A DNA stretch of 64,000 bases. Source: Paulinella micropora. Taxonomy: Eukaryota; Cercozoa; Imbricatea; Euglyphida. Numbering within the stretch: position 1 is the first letter of the stretch; every line of letters begins with the position of its first letter. The stretch spans positions 573,590 to 637,589 of the forward strand of contig BJOX01000336.1 in assembly GCA_009731375.1 (NCBI GenBank). Reading direction: 5' to 3'. The notes under the pieces were generated by a model. That model did no database searches. It was given only the letters and a program-made list of their open reading frames with translations, and was not told where the DNA came from. Positions 42,481 through 52,835 of the stretch are shown here, piece by piece. The position numbers were made by a program, and so were the translations under genes.

Positions 42481-43010
42481 GTTAGTTTCTCATTCTCTAA
42501 GTACAGTTAGTATTACTACCGGTAAAAGCTCAGTGTTGTTTGTTCAGAATCACAGACACTCATTTGCAGTGAGCTCACTCGGTATGACTAATATTTAATA
42601 ATGTTAATCTATGTGTGCGCGTGTCACTTTTGTATTGATCAGTATTAACATTGGCGCGGCCCGGTTAGCGACTGCTGCGACATTCAAGTGTCAACATTTC
42701 AAGTTTTTTTTTTCAAGTTTTTTTTTTTTTTGTTTTTTTTTTGTCACTTTTTCTTTTTTGTTCAAAATTATCTTTGAATTTTCAAATTTAACGGTAAAAT
42801 TTCGCTAAATTAAATCTTCTGACTGTCATTGTGCCGGCCCATCCGGTATATAATGGCATTACTCTATGTTCCGGTCTGTCGGTTTACTTTGGCTTGGAGA
42901 GTACGGAGTCCCTTCTACGTTAGGTATTCCTCATTCTACAAGTCGTTAGACAGTTATTATATTATTAAATATTTGGTCTCGGTAACATTGGAGTCGCTAA
43001 TAAAAACATA
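42480..43010 (+). repeat. LTR-like promoter region related to 20.3 kb
   Basis: CCGGCCCATCCGGTATATAA (42834 on) and the following 100 bases match 20348-20450, with the same TATATAATGG. Poly(T)-rich DNA precedes it. It may be the 5' LTR of the gypsy-like element, but no matching 3' LTR was found before 61 kb. Confidence 0.45.
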
Positions 43011-43417
43011 GTAGTTTACGAGGTAGGAAATTTTCCCGGAGTCGTTCCTCGGAAATTTTTGAGTCTTCTATGACTTGAGAAAATCTGCACAGATTCTAGG
43101 TTTGCGACATGGTTTATCAGTGGATTGGAACTTGATGGTTGTTGATGGTTTTTATATAGGTTTTTTGTGTTCGTCTTGGGTTCTCGTGGTTTTCAAGTTC
43201 GTGGATAAGCAAGGGTTGCTGTGTCCAACACACATACATCAGGTGGCGGGAAATGATTTGTACACATGGAAACTCGGAATTTATTATGGCATAAGATTAT
43301 CTTGAATGCACATAAATGCAAGGAGTGTGGTGCATGCGTTCTTTGCATGTTTTGGGGTTTTTCTAGTGATGAGCAAGGGTTGCTGTCAATACGTCACGGG
43401 GACACTCCACACATGTC

Positions 43418-43422
43418 ATGTT
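43418..43422. repeat. Target site duplication, left
   Basis: ATGTT directly before the 5' LTR, repeated at 49926-49930 directly after the 3' LTR. Confidence 0.85.
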
Positions 43423-43733
43423 CGTTGTAATGTACTACTAATACCCGTTACTCCACCCAGACAATTTACCGGTAATTTGGATAGTCTTAGTAATAGGCAG
43501 GTTCATAGGCCGGACAGTTATTAATACCTTTATTACTGACAAGGACACTTTCTAGAGTATTCGCGAATCATAGTCTGGAATGCCTAGAATCAAATGAGTA
43601 TTACCATTCTGTAAAGGTCATAACATCATAAATTTGTGTGACCCAAAGTCATTAAAAGTCTTTTCTTAGGTTATTATTTACCCTTAGCGGGGTAGCTTCC
43701 CTAAACTCTGCGTTTGAGTGATAGATTACTTTG
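43423..43733 (+). repeat. 5' LTR of the copia element
   Basis: 311 bp, starting CGTTGTAATGTACTACTAAT and ending GATAGATTACTTTG. Boundaries come from comparison with the 3' copy and from the flanking ATGTT. The ends are not the usual TG..CA. Confidence 0.9.
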
Positions 43734-43743
43734 GTTATGAGCC
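43733..43743 (+). promoter_or_regulatory. Primer binding site, initiator-tRNA anticodon type
   Basis: GGTTATGAGCC, beginning with the last LTR base, complements the anticodon arm of initiator tRNA-Met (GGCTCATAACC in yeast- and plant-type tRNAs). This is the half-tRNA priming used by Drosophila copia and yeast Ty5, not priming from the tRNA 3' end. The gag ATG (43737) lies inside it. Confidence 0.75.
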
Positions 43744-45680
43744 TTGTCAAGGAGGCAAGCGTGCCAAAGCACGTATTGAGTCAAGTGCCCATATTCGAGG
43801 GCAACGACCAAAGCTTTTGGCCTTGGTCAAGCAAGTTTCAGAAGCACATGCAGGGGATATCTGTCCACGTGGCAGAGATGGTATCTGTGGCATTAGCCGA
43901 CCCAGCTAAAGCCAAAAGGGATTTTCCTTACGACGAAGCAAGGGCTAAGACGGCAGAAGACTTAGAAGAGCCCGACACGCCCATAAGTGATAGTGAGGAA
44001 GATGAAGAGTCAGACACCTCTCAGAGAGGAAGACAGAGACCCCAGACAAAGAAAGAAGATATCAAACAGCCAGAAGGTTGGGATAAAATGACAGCAGAAC
44101 AAAAGAGAGAGTGGAAAGAGAAAGAAGCAAGGAAAAAGAAAAGACAAAGTATGAAACAACACACAAGAAGAAAGACAGCTATCCGCAAAGAGAAGAAATA
44201 TTATGAAAGGATGAAAACTTTGCAGTTATGTCTGTCTGTGGCTTTTTCCAAAGACAATGTATCTAATTTCCTGCGAACACAGAAGACGAAAGGACCCATT
44301 GAAGAGTTGATAGTAGTAAGAGATCAATGGGGAGGCATTTCCGGAGCAGGTAGGTACATGTTAGAGGAAGAGTTTGAGAGAACGAGACCAAGGGCAGGTC
44401 AGAGGTATGTAGACTGGCTAAATGAATTTCTCGCAAAGAAAATCCAGCTTGAAAGTTTACGTGGGGCGCCATTTTCCGATGAGGAAGCAAAGAGAAAGCT
44501 ATTTAAGAAATTGCGCTACCATCCAGCTTTCGGGGATAAATTTCAGGTGGACCACTATGATCTCCCGGCCAGACTAAGACCAAATTTCTCGGAACTATGC
44601 GAAGCATCTAGGGAAAGATGGTTAATGTGGGAAGAAAAAGAAAGACGTAACAATTTCCGTGAGAGAAAAACTCAAATTCGCAAAGACAACAACAAGAAAT
44701 CTCGGGATGGCAAGCAGCGGCAAGAGACCAATCTCCTGATGGATAATAAAGGGAAAAGGGGAGACAATAAACCGGGACCAAAGACAGCTCCAAACTGGAC
44801 GCTCAAAGTCACGTGTTTCGGATGTGATGCCAAAGGCCATACCATGAGATATTGTCCGGTGATTTCGGAAAAGTTCCGCAAAGAAGGAAAATTAAAACGG
44901 AATCAAACGGAAGACAAAGGCACGGAACAAGAAAAGAACGAACAAAAGAACAATTACAAAAACAAAAAGAAACCCTTTCATAAGAAAAAGAAAGCACTCA
45001 CTTTGATAACAACCGGCAACGACAAAAAAGATGACTTTTTGACTGACATAGTAAGAGCAATAGAAGGAGTGTACTTGGAGAGAGCAGTCAGACAGAGTCC
45101 CATCACTACACCTCCACAACTCACAGAAGAGGGACAAGGTGAGGGTAGAGGAGCCTCTGAGGGTGAACTAGAAACAGAGACAGAGACAGAAGGAGAGACA
45201 GAGCATGTACTGATACATGTGAGAAAAAGAGTGATGAAAAAGAGAGACATGACAGTACAGGATAGTGGAGCAAGCACAGACATATCATGCAGAGAAGATA
45301 GATTGACGGATGTCGATGAGATAGACCCGGTAGAACTACTGACAGGTAATGGAGAAAGGGAGTTGAGTAAGTCAGGAAGAGCTAGGCTGACTGTGATAGA
45401 TGGGAAAGGAAGGCCTAGAGCAGTAGAAAAGAAGATGTTACTCGACACTACCTTACCAGTTAGCATAGTCTCTACAGGACAGATGGACCACAGACACAAC
45501 AGATCAGTCATCCACCAAAACGGACAGTTAGTAATACTCAAACACCCCATCCACATTAACGAGAGTGACATATTAGTAAGGGGAAGATTAACTAAGAGTA
45601 TGATATATAGATGGGATGACGAATATGATGAACCATTGAAAGTCAACGAAAGATATGATCCTTTCGCAACAAGGGGGTAG
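43737..45680 (+). CDS. Copia Gag and protease
   Basis: About 647 codons from the ATG inside the primer site. The N-terminal part (FEGNDQSFWPWSSKFQKHM) is a copia-type Gag opening. Acidic and basic linkers follow, then a CCHC zinc knuckle CFGCDAKGHTMRYC near residue 361. The aspartic protease active site DSGAS is near residue 510, with TLPVSIVSTGQMD at its end. Protease releases mature particle proteins. The frame ends in TAG at 45678. The integrase frame opens upstream of this stop in the -1 register, so either a programmed -1 shift or a one-base loss in AGGGGGTAG joins them. Confidence 0.9.
   Translation: MSLVKEASVPKHVLSQVPIFEGNDQSFWPWSSKFQKHMQGISVHVAEMVSVALADPAKAKRDFPYDEARAKTAEDLEEPDTPISDSEEDEESDTSQRGRQRPQTKKEDIKQPEGWDKMTAEQKREWKEKEARKKKRQSMKQHTRRKTAIRKEKKYYERMKTLQLCLSVAFSKDNVSNFLRTQKTKGPIEELIVVRDQWGGISGAGRYMLEEEFERTRPRAGQRYVDWLNEFLAKKIQLESLRGAPFSDEEAKRKLFKKLRYHPAFGDKFQVDHYDLPARLRPNFSELCEASRERWLMWEEKERRNNFRERKTQIRKDNNKKSRDGKQRQETNLLMDNKGKRGDNKPGPKTAPNWTLKVTCFGCDAKGHTMRYCPVISEKFRKEGKLKRNQTEDKGTEQEKNEQKNNYKNKKKPFHKKKKALTLITTGNDKKDDFLTDIVRAIEGVYLERAVRQSPITTPPQLTEEGQGEGRGASEGELETETETEGETEHVLIHVRKRVMKKRDMTVQDSGASTDISCREDRLTDVDEIDPVELLTGNGERELSKSGRARLTVIDGKGRPRAVEKKMLLDTTLPVSIVSTGQMDHRHNRSVIHQNGQLVILKHPIHINESDILVRGRLTKSMIYRWDDEYDEPLKVNERYDPFATRG
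45672..45680 (+). promoter_or_regulatory. Candidate -1 frameshift site AGGGGGTAG
   Basis: A run of five G directly before the Gag-PR stop. In the -1 frame, reading is open from just upstream (after a TGA at about 45655) through this site into integrase. Slippage of a GGG codon by one base would pair perfectly. A sixth G would also restore one frame. Confidence 0.4.
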
Positions 45681-48600
45681 AAGGGGAGGGAAGCCCCACA
45701 AATGAGAACAAAAACGAGACAAGTAAGCATGAAGTAAATAAGAGAGAGAAAGAATTACACGTAGATATAGTATTATATGAAGCTTACCCCAGAAAGTCAG
45801 ACAAACCTAGAAAGATAGGAATCAAGCTTTTTCACTATGCCTGTGGGCATTATGGGTTAACAAAGATGCGCCTATTGGCAAAAATTTTGAACATTAAGTT
45901 AGTTGGTGACGAGAGCGATGTGAGATTTTGCGAATCTTGCATGATAGGAAAGTCTAAACGTTTGCCACGTTTTGCAGTTAATACAATAGAAAGAGCCCAA
46001 AAGCCAGGTATAATTCTACACATAGACACATCAGGACCGTGGGCAACTAGATCAATAGGTGGTAAACGGTATAAATTTTCGGTCACCGACGACTACTCAC
46101 TGTTCATTCTTGACTTTTATTTAGCCCATAAGAATGAGTTTGTAGATTGCTTAAAACAAGCTGTAGCCTTTTATGAGAGACAGACAGGAAACAAAGTAAA
46201 GGAAATTCGCGCAGATCAAGAATTCCATATTCCGGAGGAAGTCATTAAGTGGTGGAAAAATATTCGCTTTATTTGGAAAACCTCCGCGACAAACGATAAA
46301 GACGGGAATCCTATTGCGGAAAAAGTGAATGATATTACGGCGGGGCCTGCACGAGCAATGAGATATCACGCTAAATTACCGCCGCAATTCTGGGCAGAAT
46401 TAGAACACGCAGCAACAACCATTCACAACATACTACCGGCAATTCACGGGGAACGCAAAGGAATTTCGCCTTATGAGCAGCTGTTAGGTAGAAAACCAAC
46501 ACTCTTTCATTTAAAACCAATAGGATGTATGGGTGTGTTACATATACCTAAGACTAAAGTGCGGAAGGGAGAGTACAGAGGGAAAAAGGTGATGCTAGTA
46601 GGATATGATCTATTTCGGGAACTATACCGCGTATGGGATGGTAAGAAGATAATTTCCGGAGTGAGAGATGTGAGATTTAATATTCACAAAATCGGTAAAC
46701 AAGCTCATCCTCCTAAACTAGTGTCGTGGGATAATGATGACTCTGAGGGGGAGAATGAGAATGAGAGCGAGCAACCACACACATCTCCACAAGCGTCACC
46801 ACCCCAATCACCACCCCAATCACCACCTCAATCACCTAAGTCACCGCACAACGTCAACAACGACCACCCAACAACACACTTTGATGAAGTTGAGGGGGAG
46901 ACAGAGAATGTTGATATCGATGCGAATGAGAATGAGCATGAAAATGAGCATGTGGAGAAGAATACATTGGATCACAAATATACACGCCTACACACAAGTC
47001 CAGAGCCACATTATCCACAACAATTACCCCCAGAGCACAAGATCAAGCCACAAGAGCATACAAGTGAACAAGATCCAACAGATCCACTAAAAATACATGA
47101 AAGAAGAGCATACGAAGAAAAATCACCACCATCTAAGGGATTAACGTGGGAGCAGAGTCAGAGAGTAACGGAGAGTAACATAATCCCCGGTAAAAGGCAG
47201 CGCAAGGCAGTAGAGAGATTTACCCCTAGCAATGAGCCCAAGAGAGAAAAGAGAGAGGCTCAAGAGCTAATAGGTAAGGTAGTAAGAGTGCCCGCGCGTG
47301 CATGGGGAGATGGATGGGCGAAGAAAAAGTACGGTGAGGGATGGGAGAGCATAGTACGAGTAGGGGTAGTCAGCAGAGTGAGTGACCCCAGAGATAGACT
47401 CGTAGTAAGAGACAGACCTCAGCCCACCCACATAGTTAAGTTTGAGGACGAAGAAGAACGGATGTTGAATTCGGAAATCCTCAAATACTCCGTGAAAGAT
47501 CCCGAATACCCGTTACAAAGTCCCGCTAATATGTTTTTATGCGATGACCGTATGGTGGCAGATGAGATTCGTGATTTTTATTTGTATGTAGATATCAGAG
47601 TACCCAAAGATGTCATAGAGGAAGGTTTGACAGCTAAAGATGTTTTAGAGGGTATGAAAACAGAGCTAAAAGCTCTTCAATCCTTTAACACATACACATG
47701 GGTACCCCATAAGGAGGCAAGCAAGGCAGGAGTTAGTAAGATAGTTAGATTGACATGGGTTCACAAAGTAAAGTTAGATGAGAACGGGAAAAAGTTCATA
47801 AAGTCTCGTTTAGCTTTACGGGGAGATATGTTAGAACCCGGTGTTAGCTATAACCCAGATCAGCTCTTTGTTCCTTGCGCCGCGCACCATTCACTTTTAT
47901 TTCTCGCCAAACTAGCTGCCTGGCACAAACACAAACTATACGGCATAGATTTTAAAAATGCATACCTAAATGCTCGTATGAATGACCCTGTTTATGCATA
48001 TGCGCCAGAGAGTGTAGACAGAGAAGGGCATGAGGGGATGATATGGCGTATAGATGGTGCTTTATATGGTGCACCACAGGCAGGAAGAAGATGGTATGAG
48101 ATATTAGCACCCAAGTTAGAGGAGCTAGGTTTTAGGTTGCTAGATTCAGACTTATGTATGTTTGTAGAAAATGATAAAGCTTTGAGAGAGGCGATAGTAG
48201 GGATATTTCATGTTGATGACTTGTTGTTCACCGCACCAAACAAACAAGCATATGAGCGTTTTGCGTCCGCATTAGAAAAACATTTCCCGCTCAAAAGACT
48301 CGGTATTGCCCGTGAATTCAAAGGAATAGAGATAGAGCAATCGAACGGGAAAATAATTTTGCATCAGCGAAAATATCAGCAGCAGATACTAAAAGAGGTA
48401 GGCTACGATTCTGCTAAACCCGTTAGTACTCCAGCGCAAGAACATTTCACGGAACCGATGTCGGAATCAGCTAGCTTGCGAAAATTTTCAATTCCTAGTC
48501 TAGTTGGTCGTTTGCTATTTCTCGCAAAGATGACAAGACCCGATATAGAACAAGCACTAAATTCGGCAAGTGTCATGCAAACTATCGATAAGGGAATAAC

Positions 48601-49171
48601 TTATGCGATGTTAGGCAGAATCTTTCGTTATTTAGTTAACTCTTATCGAGGTTTAGCTTACCATGAGCCTAAGTCAGAGCAAGAAGGGCAAACCTATCCA
48701 AAACTTTCCATGTGGCCCGACGCGGCTCACAAAGTTTGTAAGAAAACAGGGAAGTCCCGCACTGGATTCGTGATCCTATGGGGCAGCGATCCAGTTGCAT
48801 GGTTATCAAAGCGACAGAGTCGCATCGCCCTGAGTTCCAATGATGCTGAAATATTTGCAGCAACTGAGTGCATTAGAGAGGGACTTGCACTAAAACACAT
48901 TACACAAGAACTAAACATAGCCCAAAAGAGCCCGATAGAATTATTCGAGGATAACTCTCAAACAGTCTTAGCGGCAGAGAGGGGTATGTCAGGTAATAGA
49001 ACTAAACACTTACCTTTAGAATTACACTTTATGCACCACCTACAGAGAGACGGTGAGATTAAGTTTGTAAAAGTAGGTACGAAGAAGCAGATAGGTGATG
49101 TAATGACAAAATATTTACCGAAAGAACAATTCGAGTATTTACTTAACAAATTTACGGTAAAGCTCAAGTAA
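45680..49171 (+). CDS. Copia integrase, reverse transcriptase and RNase H
   Basis: The frame is open from about 45658; the first ATG is at 45866. In order: the zinc-binding part of integrase (FHYACGHYG..FCESC), the integrase core with D (HIDTSGP), D (IRADQEF, lacking the usual GGEF) and E (PIAEKVND); a Ser/Pro/Glu-rich linker with PPQSPPQSPP; an SH3/Tudor-like segment (VVRVPARAWGDGWAKKKYG, about 47.28 kb); RT with KSRLALRG, DFKNAYLNA, YGAPQAGRRW and catalytic HVDDLL; and RNase H with WPDAAHK, SSNDAE, EDN and RTKHLPLELHFM. It ends in TAA at 49169. Integrase inserts the cDNA; RT and RNase H make it. Confidence 0.93.
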   Translation, partial: EGEGSPTNENKNETSKHEVNKREKELHVDIVLYEAYPRKSDKPRKIGIKLFHYACGHYGLTKMRLLAKILNIKLVGDESDVRFCESCMIGKSKRLPRFAVNTIERAQKPGIILHIDTSGPWATRSIGGKRYKFSVTDDYSLFILDFYLAHKNEFVDCLKQAVAFYERQTGNKVKEIRADQEFHIPEEVIKWWKNIRFIWKTSATNDKDGNPIAEKVNDITAGPARAMRYHAKLPPQFWAELEHAATTIHNILPAIHGERKGISPYEQLLGRKPTLFHLKPIGCMGVLHIPKTKVRKGEYRGKKVMLVGYDLFRELYRVWDGKKIISGVRDVRFNIHKIGKQAHPPKLVSWDNDDSEGENENESEQPHTSPQASPPQSPPQSPPQSPKSPHNVNNDHPTTHFDEVEGETENVDIDANENEHENEHVEKNTLDHKYTRLHTSPEPHYPQQLPPEHKIKPQEHTSEQDPTDPLKIHERRAYEEKSPPSKGLTWEQSQRVTESNIIPGKRQRKAVERFTPSNEPKREKREAQELIGKVVRVPARAWGDGWAKKKYGEGWESIVRVGVVSRVSDPRDRLVVRDRPQPTHIVKFEDEEERMLNSEILKYSVKDPEYPLQSPANMFLCDDRMVADEIRDFYLYVDIRVPKDVIEEGLTAKDVLEGMKTELKALQSFNTYTWVPHKEASKAGVSKIVRLTWVHKVKLDENGKKFIKSRLALRGDMLEPGVSYNPDQLFVPCAAHHSLLFLAKLAAWHKHKLYGIDFKNAYLNARMNDPVYAYAPESVDREGHEGMIWRIDGALYGAPQAGRRWYEILAPKLEELGFRLLDSDLCMFVENDKALREAIVGIFHVDDLLFTAPNKQAYERFASALEKHFPLKRLGIAREFKGIEIEQSNGKIILHQRKYQQQILKEVGYDSAKPVSTPAQEHFTEPMSESASLRKFSIPSLVGRLLFLAKMTRPDIEQALNSASVMQTIDKGITYAMLGRIFRYLVNSYRGLAYHEPKSEQEGQTYPKLSMWPDAAHKVCKKTGKSRTGFVILWGSDPVAWLSKRQSRIALSSNDAEIFAATECIREGLALKHITQELNIAQKSPIELFEDNSQTVLAAERGMSGNRTKHLPLELHFMHHLQRDGEIKFVKVGTKKQIGDVMTKYLPKEQFEYLLNKFTVKLK

Positions 49172-49605
49172 TTTCGGGATTTGCGTGTCCACTCACCTAT
49201 ATTTGCTTTGAGTGTTTTGTGCAGTTTGTTGCTTGTTGCAGCAGCTTTGTTTTGCGCAGGGGTCAAGAGCCGTCGAGCCGAGGCTGGGTAGCCGACTGCC
49301 ACGCGAGGCCGGCAGCCGCGAGGCTTTCCCTGGCTAACTTAGCAATTTAAATTCTTTCTATCATTCTTTCTGTCCTAGAATAGGAAATCTAATTTTTTTT
49401 TTATTTTGCTACCCTCTACGGGAAGCGCTTGCAAATTTTTGAACACATACATACTTCATACATGTTACTGCATGACCACATATATACATACATAGAGGAT
49501 GTGATGTAAATGGGAGTTGATATTTAACCTTCGGGTAACCCATAACTGATCCTCAACACTATTTTTTTCATATTTACACACTAATATAGCCTATGACTTG
49601 CGACT

Positions 49606-49614
49606 AAGGGGGAG
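49606..49614 (+). other. Polypurine tract
   Basis: AAGGGGGAG abuts the 3' LTR and is the expected plus-strand primer for reverse transcription. It independently supports the LTR starting at C 49615. Confidence 0.8.
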
Positions 49615-49925
49615 CGTTGTAATGTACTACTAATACCCGTTACTCCACCTAGACAATTTACCGGTAATTTGGATAGTCTTAGTCATAGGCAGGTTCATAG
49701 GCCGGACAGTTATTAATACCTTTATTACTGACAAGGACACTTTCTAGAGTATTCGCGAATCATAGTCTGGAATGCCTAGAATCAAATGAGTATTACCATT
49801 CTGTAAAGGTCATAACATCATAAATTTGTGTGACCCAAAGTCATTAAAAGTCTTTTCTTAGGTTATTATTTACCCTTAGCGGGGTAGCTTCCCTAAACTC
49901 TGCGTTTGAGTGATAGATTACTTTG
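49615..49925 (+). repeat. 3' LTR of the copia element
   Basis: 311 bp, differing from the 5' LTR at two positions (CCACCTAGAC for CCACCCAGAC and GTCATAGG for GTAATAGG). Followed by the ATGTT duplication. Confidence 0.95.
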
Positions 49926-50379
49926 ATGTTTTCTCTCGAAACCGTAAGGACAACTCAGTGCAAACATTGGTTCTGTGTTTGCTGTGGATTGTGGCAATAC
50001 GGTAGCATGTTTTCACGATGATTGATGGAGTGGAGACATAGGAATAACATGGCAAAGTGGATCAGGTACTCTTAGATACTTAAGGGGATGTCGTGTCAAA
50101 GAGACACAGTCATGGGACAACATGTCACCCTAGGAAGACAACAAAGTGGATTTGGGTGCTTGGGGGAACAAGCACTGATATGGCACGACGAATGGCTGGG
50201 TTTCAAGTATATGGAAGGAGGCCAACAAAGGGGAACAAGGTTGCAAGGAGGTAGCAAGCAAATGGGAGGAATGGCTGAGAGGGGACGGAATATGCCCACA
50301 GTCAAACACGTATGGAGGATGGAAGGTGGCGGGAACCGTCGGAAAAGGGAACATGTGAGAAACAAATAGTGGAGTTGGT

Positions 50380-51364
50380 TTGCCGGAAAAAGACACGAGT
50401 GACACTCTGGCGAAAGAGGACAGAAACGAGGGGGACATCATGGCGCAAAACTCCAAATGGAAACTCGCGGTATTTACGGTGGGCGACCTAGGGAGTGGGC
50501 AAGGCAAAGATGGTGTCCCTTTTCAAGGGGTTTTGCGGGCTTTTTACCAAGAATGGAATAGTGCCCATATCGGCCATATCAGTACCCTTCAAGTCCTTAT
50601 TTTCCATTTTCGCACTAAGTGCGTAGAGTGGGAGGCTTGGGAGGAGCGGAGGATGGGGGATTAAGGGGAACAGGAGTTAGATGATACAGGATAATATATC
50701 TACGTTAGGTTTACGATAATATGATGGAGGCTGAAGATCAGGAAAGACAGGCAAGGAGGAAAAAGGGGACGAGGGGAAGGAGGAAGACGAGGACGAGGGG
50801 AAGGAGGAAGACGAGGACGAAAGGAAGGAGGAAGACGAGGACGAGGGAGAGAAGGAGACGCCGGAGTTTTGGAGAAAGACATGGGAGGAAGAGACGGTGG
50901 AAGGGGGAAAAGGAATGTGGAAAAGGGATGAGATAAGGATAGGAAAGGACATATACAAACGTATGGCTGAGATAACAGAGGAATTCGACACCGTGCGGCA
51001 GAAGATGGAAAGGATGTTGGTCCAGAAACAGGGGGATATATGCCCGGTGGAGTTTGAAACGACAAGACGGAGTTTGGGGGATTGGCAGGGCAAAAGCAAC
51101 CCGGTGTCCTGGAAGATGGATCAGGAAGACGTCAAGGCGATCAAGTTATTGTTGGTGGACCCGGCGATACGATCGAAAATGTCCAAGGCGTCGGGGCGAC
51201 AACAACAAGGCGGAAGACAGATGGAGAAGGCAACGGCGGGAATAGGGGCCAACAAGGTGGTCGATACACGCGGGGGGCGGGGAAATATGGCGGAGGGCGG
51301 ACGAGGCAGACGTTCAACAAGGAGGATAGACGGCCGCACCCATATAGTCGACCGCCACAGGTGA
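50380..51364 (+). pseudogene. Gag-like region of the gypsy-like element
   Basis: Several frames are needed. 50380-50664 reads a polar segment; from about 50750 a frame reads three to four 24-base repeats coding GKEEDEDE, then KETPEFWRKTWEEE and RIGKDIYKRMAEITEEFDTV.. with a coiled-coil look, to a TGA at 51362. The acid tract and helical segment are consistent with a capsid-like protein, but no major homology region is certain. One- or two-base breaks separate the parts. Confidence 0.4.
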
Positions 51365-52835
51365 ATGCGGCATACGGCGCAGTGAGGTTTACGGCAGAAG
51401 GGCGTGGGACCGAACGTGATGGACCCAGCCTTTTATACAAACGCGGCAAAGAACCCGGAATCGAGGGCGGGAGAGGCAAGATATCCTCCGGATCATCTAC
51501 TCAGTGGGGCACCAGGAGTACCGAAATATGAGAGGCGAGCACTGAAGGTGCACAGCCATTGGCGCAAATCGTGCTATTGGCAAATCGGAATATGGTTCTT
51601 GCGCATCAGAGGCCAATGCCAAATCCATGGCGACGAGGCGTTGTACCACGACCAGCTGGACGAATGCTCGAAGGAGGACCAGGAGGCGGCTATAAAGGAG
51701 CTGGAGGAGGCGATCAGGCACGGCATGTGGCGATTGGGGGGGATTGGAGAAACTGTTTCACCCACATGAGCTGCAAGATTTGGAACGATTCAACGAGGCG
51801 AACATCCAAAAGTACAACTGGAAGCGCAAGGACAAGGGATCATACTTGTCGGCGGCGGGGATACGGCAACGTGGCGGTGGCGATCCAGCACGTGGTGGAG
51901 GACGTGGACGAGAAGGATGGGGCTCATATCGCTCGGCGGCGGCAAGGCCGGACATGGCCACTGAGGTAAAAGAGCATGGGAAGAGGAGGGAACGGAAAGA
52001 GGGGAAAGAGGGGGAAGGAAACTAAGGAGCAGGCAACAGTTTCCCGTATGTGCGCCCGGATCGACAGGTGTTGATTTCAGGGGCAGCGGCGGGATTACTG
52101 GAGAGGCAGGGAGCGGCGGGAGGGGCCACACCCACGCCGTCGGGTAGGATTACATCAGTGGAGGAAATGGAACAGAGATACGAACGGAAACATGGTATAT
52201 TTGAACAGGAGCGGACGCTCAGGGAGGAAGAGGCGCGACCGCGGCGGCGTGACGACGCGGACGACGTCGTGATTACGGGAACTGGCAAAACAGGTGGGAA
52301 GCATATACATATGGAACATGCGGATACGAGGCGGAATGACATGGCTGATAGGGGACCGCCGACGGCAGGAGCGAACAATGCTCAGGTGGATAGACGGGGC
52401 GGGATACGGCAGCCCCTTAAGGGCGGATGGCAAAGAAGAACGACAGTCCATAGATCTGACTGGGGAACGACCAGGAAACGGTTAAGAGAGAGGGAAGATA
52501 GGAGGGGGGATAGGGCACACGACAAACGGCAGAAGGCAGAGGTGCGGACTCGTGAGGACGAGACGGGGAAAGAACAAGGAGAGAAAAAGGATAGGGATAA
52601 AGAGAATTTAAACAAGGAGGGCAATAAGGTGGCCCAGGGAAAGGCTGGCAGTAAGGAGGATAAGGGAGGGGAACAGGCAGGGGAAGACCAGAAGGGGAGG
52701 ATAAGGATAAGGATGGGGGCCGGGGGCCTCAGGGGGATACGGGACTCAATGGGGGAGATGGTGAGAAGGAACGGGTACGCAACCGACGTCTCCTCCAGAC
52801 TTATCAGAAGATTTCGGAACACACTAGTTCTTTGA
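51365..52835 (+). pseudogene. Basic and charged region between Gag and protease
   Basis: Gly/Arg-rich frames (GGNRGQQGGRYTRGAGKYGG near 51.28 kb) resemble a nucleocapsid. A later frame, 52050-52835, reads 261 residues rich in Arg, Glu and Lys and ends IRRFRNTLVL. No zinc knuckle is clear; the stretch CYWQIGIW near 51.57 kb could be a damaged one. Confidence 0.35.

Larger units (their letters stand above)
43423..49925 (+). mobile_element. Full-length Ty1/copia retrotransposon
   Basis: Two 311-bp LTRs differing at only two sites enclose a primer site, Gag-protease and integrase-RT-RNase H frames in copia order, and a polypurine tract. A perfect 5-bp target duplication flanks the whole 6.5-kb unit. 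LTR similarity indicates a recent insertion. It sits in the leader of an older gypsy-like element. One -1 frame break separates protease from integrase. Confidence 0.95.

Noticed and set aside
44978-45730. Minus-strand 250-residue ORF opposite copia protease
   Set aside because: Shadow of the Gag-protease frame; no motif on the minus strand.
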